A stretch of 36,936 nucleotides of DNA from Planctomycetota bacterium (GTDB lineage Bacteria > Planctomycetota > B15-G4), in NCBI GenBank assembly GCA_003644265.1, contig QNBX01000025.1, positions 1 through 36,936 of the forward strand, given 5' to 3'. Shown here piece by piece: positions 15,785-23,549 of the stretch. A model generated the notes under the pieces. It made no database searches. It was not told the origin of the DNA and worked only from the letters and a program-made list of their open reading frames with translations. A program made the translations under genes and the position numbers. Position 1 is the stretch's first letter. Every line of letters begins with the position of its first letter.

Positions 15785-17122
15785 TCAGTCCTGCAGAGCC
15801 TCGATCTTGGCGGCCACATCCTTGAAGTGGATGTCGACCTCGTAGATCTCCAGGTACTTCTCCAGGGCTTCCTGGGTCTGCTCCTGGCGCTCGCAGGCGA
15901 GCCCCAGATGGTAGCAGATCTCTTTTCCGCGGTCGCTACCCACGCCGCCGGCCTTGGCCAGGGCCTGCTCGAACTGCTTGCGAGCCAGGGGATACATGCC
16001 CTTGCGGAAGAAGCAGGCCCCCAGCCCCTGCCGGGCCGCCAGCTCGCTGCGCGGGTCCGAGACCAGGGCCTGAAAGGCGTCGATGGCCTCATCGGTGCGC
16101 TTGGCCCGGTAGCAGGCCTGCCCCAGCTTGAGGCGCGTGGCGCCGTCCCCGGGGTGGCGCTGGATGCGGCGGCTGAACTCGGCGATCTCCAGCTCGAGCC
16201 GCGCGGCCTTCAGGGCCTGCTCGGCCGCAGAGTCGCCGGCGACCCGGGCCGCCTCGAGCCCGGCCTTGTTGGCGGCCAGGCCGATCTCGCCGGCCAGATC
16301 CAGCAGGCCGTCGTCCTCGGGGTGATGCACCAGACCGGCCTGGGCGTCGGCCGCGGCGCGCTCCAGGTCGCCGGCGCGCATGCGGGCCTTGAGCAGCTTG
16401 CGGCAGGCGTCCACGTCATCCGGCGCGGCGGCCACGCGCTGGGCCAGCTGCTCGATGTCGGCGCTCAGCTCCTCGTCGGTGCGGTGCAGGCGCGAGCTGC
16501 TCTCCGCCTGGCGCAGGGCGTCCTGGTCGCGGATCAGCTCGCGTGAGCTCTTGGCGGTCTCGAACTTGGTGCTGGCCAGGGTGCCCTCGGCCACCAGGTG
16601 CTTGCGCAGCTTCTCCACCGCGGGGTCATGGGGGTCGATGGCGTGGGCCCGGTCCAGCAGTTCGATGGCCTCGCGGATCTCCATCAGCTCGTAGTGCAGG
16701 CTCCCGGCGGCCTTGAGCGCCTCGACGTCGCGCTCGTCGCGCTGCAGGCGCTCGGTCCAACAGGCCAGGGCCTCGTGGGGGCGCCCCAGGGCCGAGAGGG
16801 CGTCGCCCAGCATGCCCAGCACGGCCCCCTCGTTGGGGTCCTTCTCCAGCGCGGCCTCGCAGGACTTGACCACCAGGCTGTGCTGGCCGGCCTTCTGGGA
16901 GCCCGCCGCCGCGGCGCGCAGGGTCTTGGCCGCGGCCCGGTCCAGCAGGTTGGGGCCGCCCTTGAGCTCGGCCCGGCGCTTGCACGCCGCCAGCAGCCCG
17001 GCCCGCGCGCCGCCGTGGTCGGGAGAGGCCACCAGGACCTGCTTGTAGAGCGCCACCGCCTGGGGCACCGCGCGCTTGCGCAGGGCCTGCTCGGCCTTCA
17101 CAAGGAACTTGTCGACGTCCAT
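15785..17122 (-). CDS. TPR-repeat protein
   Basis: A 445-residue protein made largely of tetratricopeptide-like helix pairs: 'RKRAVPQAVALYKQVLVASP', 'GMLGDALSALGRPHEALACW', 'YELMEIREAIELLDRAHAID', 'LGQACYRAKRTDEAIDAFQA', 'GLGACFFRKGMYPLARKQFE', 'YHLGLACERQEQTQEALEKY'. There is no signal peptide or membrane helix, so it is a cytoplasmic scaffold. A less regular central part (about 190-300) is charged and helical. The start MDVDKFLV lies 7 nt after a TAACGT box and lacks a Shine-Dalgarno, suggesting a leaderless mRNA. It diverges from def-ribF and precedes rpsT. The frame stays open far upstream through ribF antisense; I reject that extension. Confidence 0.85.
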   Translation of the reverse strand: MDVDKFLVKAEQALRKRAVPQAVALYKQVLVASPDHGGARAGLLAACKRRAELKGGPNLLDRAAAKTLRAAAAGSQKAGQHSLVVKSCEAALEKDPNEGAVLGMLGDALSALGRPHEALACWTERLQRDERDVEALKAAGSLHYELMEIREAIELLDRAHAIDPHDPAVEKLRKHLVAEGTLASTKFETAKSSRELIRDQDALRQAESSSRLHRTDEELSADIEQLAQRVAAAPDDVDACRKLLKARMRAGDLERAAADAQAGLVHHPEDDGLLDLAGEIGLAANKAGLEAARVAGDSAAEQALKAARLELEIAEFSRRIQRHPGDGATRLKLGQACYRAKRTDEAIDAFQALVSDPRSELAARQGLGACFFRKGMYPLARKQFEQALAKAGGVGSDRGKEICYHLGLACERQEQTQEALEKYLEIYEVDIHFKDVAAKIEALQD

Positions 17123-17129
17123 GGCGGCA

Positions 17130-17135
17130 ACGTTA
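17130..17135 (-). promoter_or_regulatory. -10 box for the TPR gene, leaderless configuration
   Basis: On the minus strand GCTAACGT is followed by 7 nt and the ATG. With the usual 6-8 nt from the -10 box to the transcription start, the mRNA would begin at or next to the ATG. Confidence 0.5.
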
Positions 17136-17302
17136 GCACAGGCCCCGCGACCCGGCGACGCGGCCCAACACGGCCTCAAGCGCCGCTCCCGCGAAGCGGC
17201 GAGCCACGCCGGTTGGCCCCGCATCGACGCAGCGGGACGGGCCGGGGCCGCCCGGACCGCGCGCCCACCATGACGCCCCGTGCGGCCCCCCACAGGCCAT
17301 GC

Positions 17303-17308
17303 GATGAT
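17303..17308 (+). promoter_or_regulatory. Candidate -10 box for def, leaderless configuration
   Basis: GATGAT (context GCGATGAT) lies 6 nt before the def ATG, with no Shine-Dalgarno in between. It is the weakest of the leaderless candidates because the first T is replaced by G. Confidence 0.35.
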
Positions 17309-17314
17309 CTCCCC

Positions 17315-17830
17315 ATGCAACTTGAACTCCGCATCTGGCCCGACCCCGCCCTGACCCGCCGCGCCGCCGCCGTCGAGAGCTTCGATCAGGAGCTGGCCGA
17401 CCGCATCGCCCGCATGTGGGAGGTCATGTACGAGGCCGGTGGCGTGGGCCTGGCGGCGCCGCAAGTGGGCTGGTCGGCGCGCTTGCTGATCCTCAACCCC
17501 GAAGGCAACCGGGACGACACCAGCGGCGAGCTGGTGATCATCAACCCGCGTGTGGTCAAGAAGTGGGGCAAGGACACGGCCCAGGAGGGCTGCCTGTCGT
17601 TCCCCGACATCTTTGTGGACGTGAACCGGCCGGCGGGCATCCGGCTGGGCTGGCAGGACGCCAGCGGCGCCGAGCACGAGCAGGACTTCGACGAGTTCGT
17701 GGCGCGCATCCTGCAGCATGAGAACGACCACCTCGAAGGGGTGCTGCTGGTGCATCGCATGAGCCCCGTCGACAAGATCCAGTGGCGCCGGGAGCTCGAG
17801 GAGCTGGCCGAGAGCGCCGCGGCCAGCTGA
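17315..17830 (+). CDS. def: Peptide deformylase
   Basis: A 171-residue enzyme that removes the formyl group from the initiator Met of new proteins. All three signature motifs are present: 'GVGLAAPQVG' (motif 1), 'EGCLSFP' (motif 2, metal ligand Cys93) and 'QHENDH' (motif 3, His135 and His139 metal ligands, Glu136 catalytic). The length is typical. The start is the ATG giving MQLELRIWPDPAL; it has a -10-like box 6 nt upstream and no Shine-Dalgarno. ribF follows after 9 bp in the same transcription unit. Confidence 0.95.
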   Translation: MQLELRIWPDPALTRRAAAVESFDQELADRIARMWEVMYEAGGVGLAAPQVGWSARLLILNPEGNRDDTSGELVIINPRVVKKWGKDTAQEGCLSFPDIFVDVNRPAGIRLGWQDASGAEHEQDFDEFVARILQHENDHLEGVLLVHRMSPVDKIQWRRELEELAESAAAS

Positions 17831-17839
17831 GAGGCGCCC

Positions 17840-18790
17840 GTGCACCGCCACCCCATCGCCAGCATCGACGAGCTGGACCTGACCCTGCCCGGATGCGTGG
17901 CCACCCTGGGCGTGTTTGACGGCCTGCACCTGGGGCACCAGACCATCCTCGACCGCGTGCTGGCCGCGGCACGCCGGCGTGGGCTGCCGTCCGTCTGCAT
18001 CACCTTCGGCGTGCACCCCAAGGCCGTGCTGCTGGGCGAGGCGCCGGGGCAGATCCACTCGCTGGAGCACCGCCTGGAGTTGCTGGAGCAGGCCGGCCTG
18101 GACCACGCCATCGTGGTCGACTTCTCCAAGGACTTCGCACGCTTGGAACCCGAGGCCTTCGTGGAGCGCCTGCTGGTGCGCCAGCTGGGCGTGCGCGAGC
18201 TGGTCATCGGACATGACACGGCCATCGGGCGCCACCGCCGCGGCGACGCACAGTTCCTGGCGGACGCGGGCCAGCGCTTCGGCTTCACCACCGTGGCCGT
18301 GGGCGAGGTCACCGTGGACGGCCTGCCCACCTCGTCCACCGCCGTGCGCCGGGCCATCGCCACCGGCGACCTGGTCTCGGCGCGGCGCATGCTGGGCCGA
18401 CCGGTGTCCCTGGCGGGCATCGTCGTCAACGGGGACGGGCGCGGCGCCAGCATCGGCGTGCCCACCGCCAACCTGGCCGTGGAGGGCGAGGCCTTCCCGC
18501 CCCTGGGCGTGTACGCCGTGACCGTCGACGGCCCGGGCCTGCACGGCGCGCCCGCGGTGATGAACTACGGCCTGCGACCCACCTTTCATCAGGCCGCCGA
18601 CCACGCCGTGTTCGAGGTGCATGTGCTCGACCGCGACGACCTGCAGCTCAACGGTCAGCCCATGGTGGTGGCGCTGCACAGCTTCCTGCGGCGCGAGCAG
18701 CGCTTCGACGGACCCGACCAGCTGGTGGCGCAGATCCGCCAGGACGCGCAACGCGCGCGGGAGCTGCTGGCGCCCGGCGCTCAGGCATAG
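17840..18790 (+). CDS. ribF: Bifunctional riboflavin kinase / FAD synthetase
   Basis: A 316-residue protein that phosphorylates riboflavin to FMN and adenylylates FMN to FAD. The N-terminal nucleotidyltransferase domain has 'LGVFDGLHLGHQTIL' (HxGH-type motif), 'ITFGVHPKAVL' and 'VIGHDTAIGRHRRGD'. 'TSSTAVRRAIATGD' closes it (usual SST-R-LI motif). The C-terminal flavokinase domain has 'GDGRGASIGVPTANL', 'GVYAVTV', 'MNYGLRPTF' and 'FEVHVLDRDDL'. The GTG start has GAGG just upstream and lies 9 bp after def. FDPHP of the usual motif reads FGVHP here, a mild variation. Confidence 0.93.
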   Translation: MHRHPIASIDELDLTLPGCVATLGVFDGLHLGHQTILDRVLAAARRRGLPSVCITFGVHPKAVLLGEAPGQIHSLEHRLELLEQAGLDHAIVVDFSKDFARLEPEAFVERLLVRQLGVRELVIGHDTAIGRHRRGDAQFLADAGQRFGFTTVAVGEVTVDGLPTSSTAVRRAIATGDLVSARRMLGRPVSLAGIVVNGDGRGASIGVPTANLAVEGEAFPPLGVYAVTVDGPGLHGAPAVMNYGLRPTFHQAADHAVFEVHVLDRDDLQLNGQPMVVALHSFLRREQRFDGPDQLVAQIRQDAQRARELLAPGAQA

Positions 18791-18802
18791 CGCGGCGCCA
18801 CA

Positions 18803-18845
18803 AACCAAAGAGAGCCGGCCGCGCGCGTGGCGTCGACCGGCTCTC
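18803..18845 (-). terminator. Intrinsic terminator of tRNA-Phe
   Basis: Read on the minus strand, GAGAGCCGG pairs with CCGGCTCTC (9 bp, 18-nt loop) and is followed directly by TTTGGTTTG. It lies 10 bp past the tRNA 3' end. It may also act on ribF read-through from the plus strand, though without a T-tract. Confidence 0.7.
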
Positions 18846-18855
18846 GCATGTGTGG

Positions 18856-18931
18856 TGGTGGGCAGACCCGGATTCGAACCGGGGACACCTGCATTTTCAG
18901 TGCAGTGCTCTACCAACTGAGCTATCCGCCC
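18856..18931 (-). tRNA. tRNA-Phe (GAA)
   Basis: A 76-nt cloverleaf on the minus strand. The acceptor GGGCGGA pairs with TCTGCCC (one G-U), the D arm is TAGCTCAGTTGGTAGAGCA, the anticodon stem is CTGCA/TGCAG with loop CTGAAAA (anticodon GAA), and the T arm is CCGGGTTCGAATCCCGG-like. The discriminator is A and the CCA end is encoded (18856-18858). Confidence 0.95.
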
Positions 18932-19113
18932 AACGCACGGGTGAACCCTGACGGGCGAGTCCGTACGTGGTGCTGGGAGTGTCCGTGCCCGGCGCGGCGC
19001 GGTCAAGCGTCCGGCCCGGGCGGGCCTAGGATGCCCCCGTCTGGCGGCGGCGGCCCGGGGCGCGCTGGCGTTGCAGAGACCGCATTCGGCGAGGCGCGGT
19101 CTCCCGCCAGCAC

Positions 19114-19164
19114 CTGCGTTCAGCCAGCAGCTGCGTTCAGCGGGCTCCTGCGTTCAGCGGATGG
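19114..19164. repeat. 17-bp period repeat overlapping the LeuC-like gene 3' end
   Basis: CTGCGTTCAG starts at 19114, 19131 and 19148, exactly 17 bp apart. The variable 7 bp between copies are GC-rich. The third copy contains the stop codon of the LeuC-like gene. Confidence 0.75.
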
Positions 19165-20425
19165 ACGCGGCGCGGCGCTGCTCGCGGCGGACGGTCTCGG
19201 GGTCCACCAGCCGGCCGGCCAGGGCCGAGGCCCCCACCACCGCCGCTCCCGCCAGCAGATCATTGGCGCCGGTGGGTACGTTGGTCACGCGCCGCTCCCG
19301 CTTGGGCGCGTTGGGCGGCGCGAAGCCGGGGGGCATGATGGCCGCGCCCGAGCGCACGAAGGCCGTGATCAGCCCCTCCTCCATGGCCTGCACCAGCACG
19401 CGGCGGCTGGCGGGGATCACCACCAGGTGCAGCCCGGGGTGCAGCGGCCGCTCGGCCAGGGCGTGGGCGGCTAGCCGCAGCTCCGACAGGCGCCCACCCA
19501 GGATGACCTGCTGAATGGACGAGGTCTCCTCGCCGGTCGGGTCGATGGGATCGCCGGGCCAGGGGGCGTACAGCGCGGCGGGCGTGAGCTTGCTCGCGTC
19601 CACCTCGGCATCGAGGCGGGCGTCTTGATCGACGTCGCCACTCTCGGCGTCGGCCTCCGCGCTGTCGGTCAGATGAGACACGACGTCGTCCCCGGTGCCG
19701 CCCGGGTGACGCGCGGCCAGCCAGGTGCGGGTGGCGACGTCGGGCGGTACCAGCGCCGAGATGCCGGCTCGCGCCAGCACGCCGCACAGGGTCATGCGGT
19801 CGTCCACGGGCAGAGCGCTGATGGCCTCGCCGGAGAGCTCGATCACGCGGCCGCGGGCGCTCTCCCGTCCGCCCAGGGCGTCGATCACGGACAGGGCCAG
19901 CTCGAAGGGCCCCAGCCAGCGCGGCAGCCGACCGTTGATGGCGACGCGCGCGGTGTTCGGCACGGTCACCGGCATGCTGCGTCGGCGCAGCAGCGAGGCC
20001 GCGACGTCGGGCGCGGTGGCCAGCACCACCGTGCCCAGTCCACCCAACGCGCCGGCCTCGGGGTCGAGCGCGCAGACCACGTCGTCGGCGCTCACGAGGC
20101 CCTCCTCCACGGCGACCTGGGAGGGCCAGCCGGAGAGCACCGGGTCCAGGGCGATGGTGGCGCCCATGCCGCTGGCGAACTCCAACAGACCCGGGCGCTC
20201 GCGGCGGCCCAGGCGGCTGCTGTCGAGCATGATCACGCGCGCGCCCAGACCCTCGCGCACGCGCTTGGTAGTGCGGTGGAAGGCGTCGGCCAGGGCCAGG
20301 CCGCCCTCGCCGTCCATCAGCAGGCGGTCGGGGATCACGTCCAGGGCGTCGCCTGGCGCGGCGCTCGGCTTGCCTGACCGGGCCGCCAGCACGCGCGCCA
20401 CACGAGAGCTCTTGGGGGCGGTCAT
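19154..20425 (-). CDS. LeuC/aconitase-family pseudoenzyme lacking Fe-S ligands
   Basis: A 423-residue protein aligning by eye along the length of 3-isopropylmalate dehydratase large subunit (LeuC). The N-terminal 'ARVLAARSGKPSAAPGDAL' matches the family start. 'DDRMTLCGVLARAG' (209-221) matches RMTxCNMxIEAG. 'LGGRLSELRLAA' matches the region after GSCTN. 'VVIPASRRVLVQAMEEGL' and 'PTGANDLLAG' match later landmarks. However, the ligand motifs are gone: GSCTNGR reads QVILGGR (306-312), GCxxCLG reads GFAPPNA, and GTDSHT reads CALDPEA. Only Cys118 and Cys214 remain. An acidic insert sits at about 254-278. It cannot bind the 4Fe-4S cluster in the known way, so a structural or regulatory role is likely. 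It starts 5 bp after leuB. Confidence 0.75.
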   Translation of the reverse strand: MTAPKSSRVARVLAARSGKPSAAPGDALDVIPDRLLMDGEGGLALADAFHRTTKRVREGLGARVIMLDSSRLGRRERPGLLEFASGMGATIALDPVLSGWPSQVAVEEGLVSADDVVCALDPEAGALGGLGTVVLATAPDVAASLLRRRSMPVTVPNTARVAINGRLPRWLGPFELALSVIDALGGRESARGRVIELSGEAISALPVDDRMTLCGVLARAGISALVPPDVATRTWLAARHPGGTGDDVVSHLTDSAEADAESGDVDQDARLDAEVDASKLTPAALYAPWPGDPIDPTGEETSSIQQVILGGRLSELRLAAHALAERPLHPGLHLVVIPASRRVLVQAMEEGLITAFVRSGAAIMPPGFAPPNAPKRERRVTNVPTGANDLLAGAAVVGASALAGRLVDPETVRREQRRAASIR

Positions 20426-20430
20426 GTCCG

Positions 20431-21507
20431 TCAGCCCGCCAGCGCCTCCGCCACCAGGTCGCCGATCTCGGAGGTGGACTGCACGCCCGCCGAGAGGGAC
20501 TTGATGGCGTTGCTGATCAGGAGCCGCGAGATGGTGTCCTCGATCTCCACGGCGACGTCACGGTGCCCCAGGTGATCGAGCATCATCGACACCGCCATGA
20601 TGGACGCCACCGGGTTGGCCTTGCCCTGATTCTTGTACTTGGGCGCGCTGCCGTGGATGGGCTCGAACAGCGACACGCGGCCGGGGTGGATGTTGCCGCT
20701 GGCGGCGATGCCCAGCCCGCCCTGCAGCATGGCGCCCACGTCCGTGATGATGTCGCCGAACAGGTTGGTGGTGACCGACACGTCGAACCACTCGGGGTTC
20801 TTGAGCATCCACATGCAGGCCGCGTCGATGTAGGCGTGGTCGCGCTCGATGCCGGGGAACTCCTCACCCACCTCGGCGAAGGTGCGCGTCCAGAGGTCCT
20901 GGGCGCGGACGGCGTTGGCCTTGTCGATCATGAGCAGCTTGTTGCTGCGGTTGCGCTTGACCGCCAGCTCGAAGGCGTAGCGGATCACGCGCTCGGTGCC
21001 CTGGCGCGTGTAGCGCATGGGCTGGCTGGCCACCTCGTCCGGCGTGCCCTTGTCCTCGAAGGTGGGCTTGGCCGTGTAGGCGTCCTCGGTGTTCTCGCGC
21101 ACGAAGACCATGTCGACGTCGGCGCAGGTCTTGTCCTTGAGCGGACACAGGCGCTCGTCGTAGAGCTTGACCGGGCGCAGGTTCACGAACAGGTCGAGGC
21201 CCACGCGCAGGGTCATGATGACGCCGTGCTCCACCAGGCCCACGGGCGCGCGCGGGTCGCCGATGGCTCCCAGCAGCACGGCGTCGCAGTCGTCGTGGAT
21301 CTGTTTGAAGACGCTGTCGGGCAGGGTCTCGCCGCCTTGCTCGCCGCCGGTGGCGAGCCAGTGGTCGGTGCCGAAGGGGTACTCGACGGTCTCGTAGGCG
21401 ATGCGGTGGCGCTCGGCCACGACGGCCAGGACCTTGAGGCCCTCGGCGATCACTTCGGGGCCGATGCCGTCGCCGCCGATGACCGCGATCTTGTGGGGGT
21501 TCGTCAT
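20431..21507 (-). CDS. leuB: 3-isopropylmalate dehydrogenase family protein
   Basis: A 358-residue NAD-dependent beta-decarboxylating dehydrogenase. It has 'AVIGGDGIGPEVIAEGL' at the N-terminus, the substrate-binding 'LRVGLDLFVNLRP', 'VFVRENTEDAYT', the catalytic-metal segment 'VSVTTNLFGDIITDVGAML' and 'LFEPIHGSAPKY'. These fit 3-isopropylmalate dehydrogenase (leucine synthesis), which converts 3-isopropylmalate to 2-oxoisocaproate. Homoisocitrate or tartrate dehydrogenases share the motifs, so substrate choice is likely but not certain. The start is the ATG giving MTNPHKIAVIGG. The LeuC-like pseudoenzyme follows 5 bp downstream. No leuA, leuD or intact leuC is adjacent. Confidence 0.82.
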   Translation of the reverse strand: MTNPHKIAVIGGDGIGPEVIAEGLKVLAVVAERHRIAYETVEYPFGTDHWLATGGEQGGETLPDSVFKQIHDDCDAVLLGAIGDPRAPVGLVEHGVIMTLRVGLDLFVNLRPVKLYDERLCPLKDKTCADVDMVFVRENTEDAYTAKPTFEDKGTPDEVASQPMRYTRQGTERVIRYAFELAVKRNRSNKLLMIDKANAVRAQDLWTRTFAEVGEEFPGIERDHAYIDAACMWMLKNPEWFDVSVTTNLFGDIITDVGAMLQGGLGIAASGNIHPGRVSLFEPIHGSAPKYKNQGKANPVASIMAVSMMLDHLGHRDVAVEIEDTISRLLISNAIKSLSAGVQSTSEIGDLVAEALAG

Positions 21508-21607
21508 GCTGGTGGGGTCGCGATTCGGGTGTGAGGCGGCGACTCCACGGCCGCTGCCCAAGCCCCCCATCCTCCGGTCGGGACACCCGGGGCGCAAGGC
21601 CAGGAGC

Positions 21608-21613
21608 TACGAT
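21608..21613 (+). promoter_or_regulatory. Candidate -10 box (GCTACGAT)
   Basis: TACGAT in the context GCTACGAT lies 72 nt before the ATG at 21686. It fits the recurring TAnnnT pattern; no -35 box was found. Confidence 0.35.
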
Positions 21614-21685
21614 CGGGAGGACGCGGCGCGGCGCGGCCCGCTGGAAAGGCCGAGCGGGCCCGCGCCCCGCTCGCGAGGTCCCGTC

Positions 21686-22309
21686 ATGAAGCGCAACTTG
21701 CTGCTGCTCGCCGCCCTGCTGGGAGGCACGCTGCTGGTCCTGATCGTGGTCGTGAACGCGCTGGCGGTCTCGGCTGAGGAGCTCCTGCCGCCCGACCCGG
21801 CCATGTTGGTGCAGCTCCCTGACGGCAGCGAGCGCAGCCTGGGGGAGCTGATCGCGCCCTGGCAGGACGGCGACACCCTGCCCGAGCCGCCTCCCGCGCC
21901 CCGGGCCGACGGCGACGCGGGGCTGCTGGACACGCTCGACAGGAACGAGCGCGGCGGGCTCACGGAGCAGGAGCTCGACGCCCTGGCGGCGGTGCAGGTA
22001 CAGGAACTGCTCGAGCGCGCGCGCCAGCCCCCCACGGGTGACGACCCCTTCGACCTGGCGGAGTGGCACCGGCGCGAGGGCCGGCTGGACCAGGCGCGCG
22101 CGCTGTACCTGGCCCTGCCCGAGCAGCACCCCCACTGGGGCCAGGCCCGGCGACGCGTGGCCTGGGACTGCTTCGCAGTGGCGCAGGGCGAGCCGGCGCG
22201 CGGCGTGCCCTACGCCCATGAGGCACTGCTGGACAACCCGTTCGACGGCAACGCCTGGCAGGACGCCGTGCGGGTGTACGCGGCCACGCTGGGACTGACC
22301 GTCGACTGA
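21686..22309 (+). CDS. Membrane-anchored protein with TPR-like C-terminus
   Basis: A 207-residue protein. One N-terminal membrane helix (about 4-28, 'NLLLLAALLGGTLLVLIVVV') is followed by a periplasmic Pro/Asp-rich segment. A helical C-terminal half ('LAEWHRREGRLDQARALYLA', 'VAWDCFAVAQGEPARGVPYA') looks like two or three TPR-type repeats. It probably anchors to the inner membrane and binds a partner protein; I do not recognise the family. The ATG has GCGAGG about 7 nt upstream. It is divergent from leuB. Confidence 0.65.
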   Translation: MKRNLLLLAALLGGTLLVLIVVVNALAVSAEELLPPDPAMLVQLPDGSERSLGELIAPWQDGDTLPEPPPAPRADGDAGLLDTLDRNERGGLTEQELDALAAVQVQELLERARQPPTGDDPFDLAEWHRREGRLDQARALYLALPEQHPHWGQARRRVAWDCFAVAQGEPARGVPYAHEALLDNPFDGNAWQDAVRVYAATLGLTVD

Positions 22310-22477
22310 GAGCTGCGGCGCGGGCGCGAGGATCTGCGCTCGCCGTGCGCGCGGGCGTCGGATCGCGGCACGCGTCGTGGCTCAGGAGCCGGGCTCTCCA
22401 GTTTGTCACCCACGCGCTGCGATCTGCGGCCAGAATGGAAGGCTCACCGTCCCCACTTCCCGATTCGGTTTCTGTTC

Positions 22478-23452
22478 ATGAGCGCCCTCCGCCTGTCGTG
22501 CGCGGCCCTGCTGGCCGCCTCCCTCTTCGCCGCTCCCTCCCACGCCGGCATCACGCTCCAGGTGACCATCCGCGGTGAGGTCGAGTTCAACGGCATCAGC
22601 TCCGGCACCCTCGGCGGCGTGGCCAACGGCGAGTCCGCGACCATGCGCTTCAAGCTCGACTCGGACACCTTCACCAACGGCCCGGGCTTCCCCACCCGCG
22701 GCTACCACATCGTCCCGGCGAGCTTCCGCATGGCCTTCGACTCCGGTGTGATCGGGCTGCAGAGCCCGTTCCCCGCCGGCGAGACGCCGATGTTCTCGCT
22801 GCGCAACGACGACCCGGCGGTGGACGGCTTCATGGTCACGACCCAGCCCGACTTCCCGCTGGGAGTCCCCACCAACCAGGCCGGCGGCTTCGGGCAGTTT
22901 GTCGACAACTGGTACGTGACCTACGGCGGCGACACGCTGCCCTCGCTCGACATCCTTGATGCCTTGGGGAGCTACGGCTTCACGGGCCTGACGGTCTTCA
23001 ACTGGACCATGGTCGACGGTCCCTTCGACGCCATGGGCCTGATCTTCGAGAGCATGACCATCGAGGTCGACGGCAGCGCCTGGAGCGACATCGGCTCCGC
23101 GCTGGCGGGCGTGGACGGCGACCCGCGCTTGATCGGCACGGGCGACCTGTCCGACGGCAGCGCCAATTCGGTGGAGCTCGCTCACGCGGCGCCTGGCGCG
23201 CTGACGGGCCTGTTCCTCGCGCTCGGCCCCACGACACCGGTGCCGTTCAAGGGAGGCACGCTGCAGCCGGTGCCCCTGTTGATCGAGCCGATCCTGCTGC
23301 CGAGCTCGCCGACGGGAACGCTCTCGCTTCCCTTCGTCATGCCCGCGGGCCTGCCCGCCGGCGCGGAGCTGGTGGTGCAGATGGCGATCCAAGACGGCGC
23401 GGCCATACACGGCGTGGCCCTCTCGAATGCGATCAGGGGCGTCACGCCCTGA
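22478..23452 (+). CDS. Secreted protein of unknown function
   Basis: A 324-residue protein with a signal peptide (MSALRLSCAALLAASLFAAP, then SHAG). The N-terminal two thirds is beta-rich, with many Gly, Asp and Thr, and begins 'ITLQVTIRGEVEFNGIS'; it resembles proteins that open like PEP-CTERM-type exported proteins, but no PEP-CTERM tail is present. The last 90 residues ('AHAAPGALTGLFLALGP' to 'VVQMAIQDGAAIHGVALSNA') form a beta-sandwich-like tail that I have seen repeatedly on planctomycete extracellular proteins. The ATG at 22478 is chosen because the signal peptide starts there. A hairpin follows the stop. Confidence 0.65.
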   Translation: MSALRLSCAALLAASLFAAPSHAGITLQVTIRGEVEFNGISSGTLGGVANGESATMRFKLDSDTFTNGPGFPTRGYHIVPASFRMAFDSGVIGLQSPFPAGETPMFSLRNDDPAVDGFMVTTQPDFPLGVPTNQAGGFGQFVDNWYVTYGGDTLPSLDILDALGSYGFTGLTVFNWTMVDGPFDAMGLIFESMTIEVDGSAWSDIGSALAGVDGDPRLIGTGDLSDGSANSVELAHAAPGALTGLFLALGPTTPVPFKGGTLQPVPLLIEPILLPSSPTGTLSLPFVMPAGLPAGAELVVQMAIQDGAAIHGVALSNAIRGVTP

Positions 23453-23518
23453 CAGCTGGAAAGCGCCCCGCAGATGTGTTGGCCGACGCCAACCGCTGAC
23501 GGACCGTCGCACCGCCGC

Positions 23519-23543
23519 CCCTGGTGCACGAACCGCACCAGGG
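23519..23543. terminator. Hairpin between convergent genes
   Basis: A perfect 9-bp stem (CCCTGGTGC / GCACCAGGG) with a 7-nt loop lies between the secreted-protein gene (+) and the flippase gene (-). It is probably bidirectional. Confidence 0.6.
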
Positions 23544-23549
23544 TGGAGA

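Noticed and set aside
17123..19006. Upstream extension of the TPR protein to over 1000 residues
   Set aside because: The added part is antisense to def, ribF and tRNA-Phe. The ATG at 17122 sits right after a -10-like box and the TPR repeats begin there.
19019..19030. GCCTAGGAT as a promoter on the plus strand
   Set aside because: It resembles the -10 boxes elsewhere, but no plus-strand gene follows; the next genes are on the minus strand.
19114..19164. CRISPR-like spaced repeats
   Set aside because: Repeats of 10 bp with 7-bp gaps are far too short, and one copy is inside a coding region.
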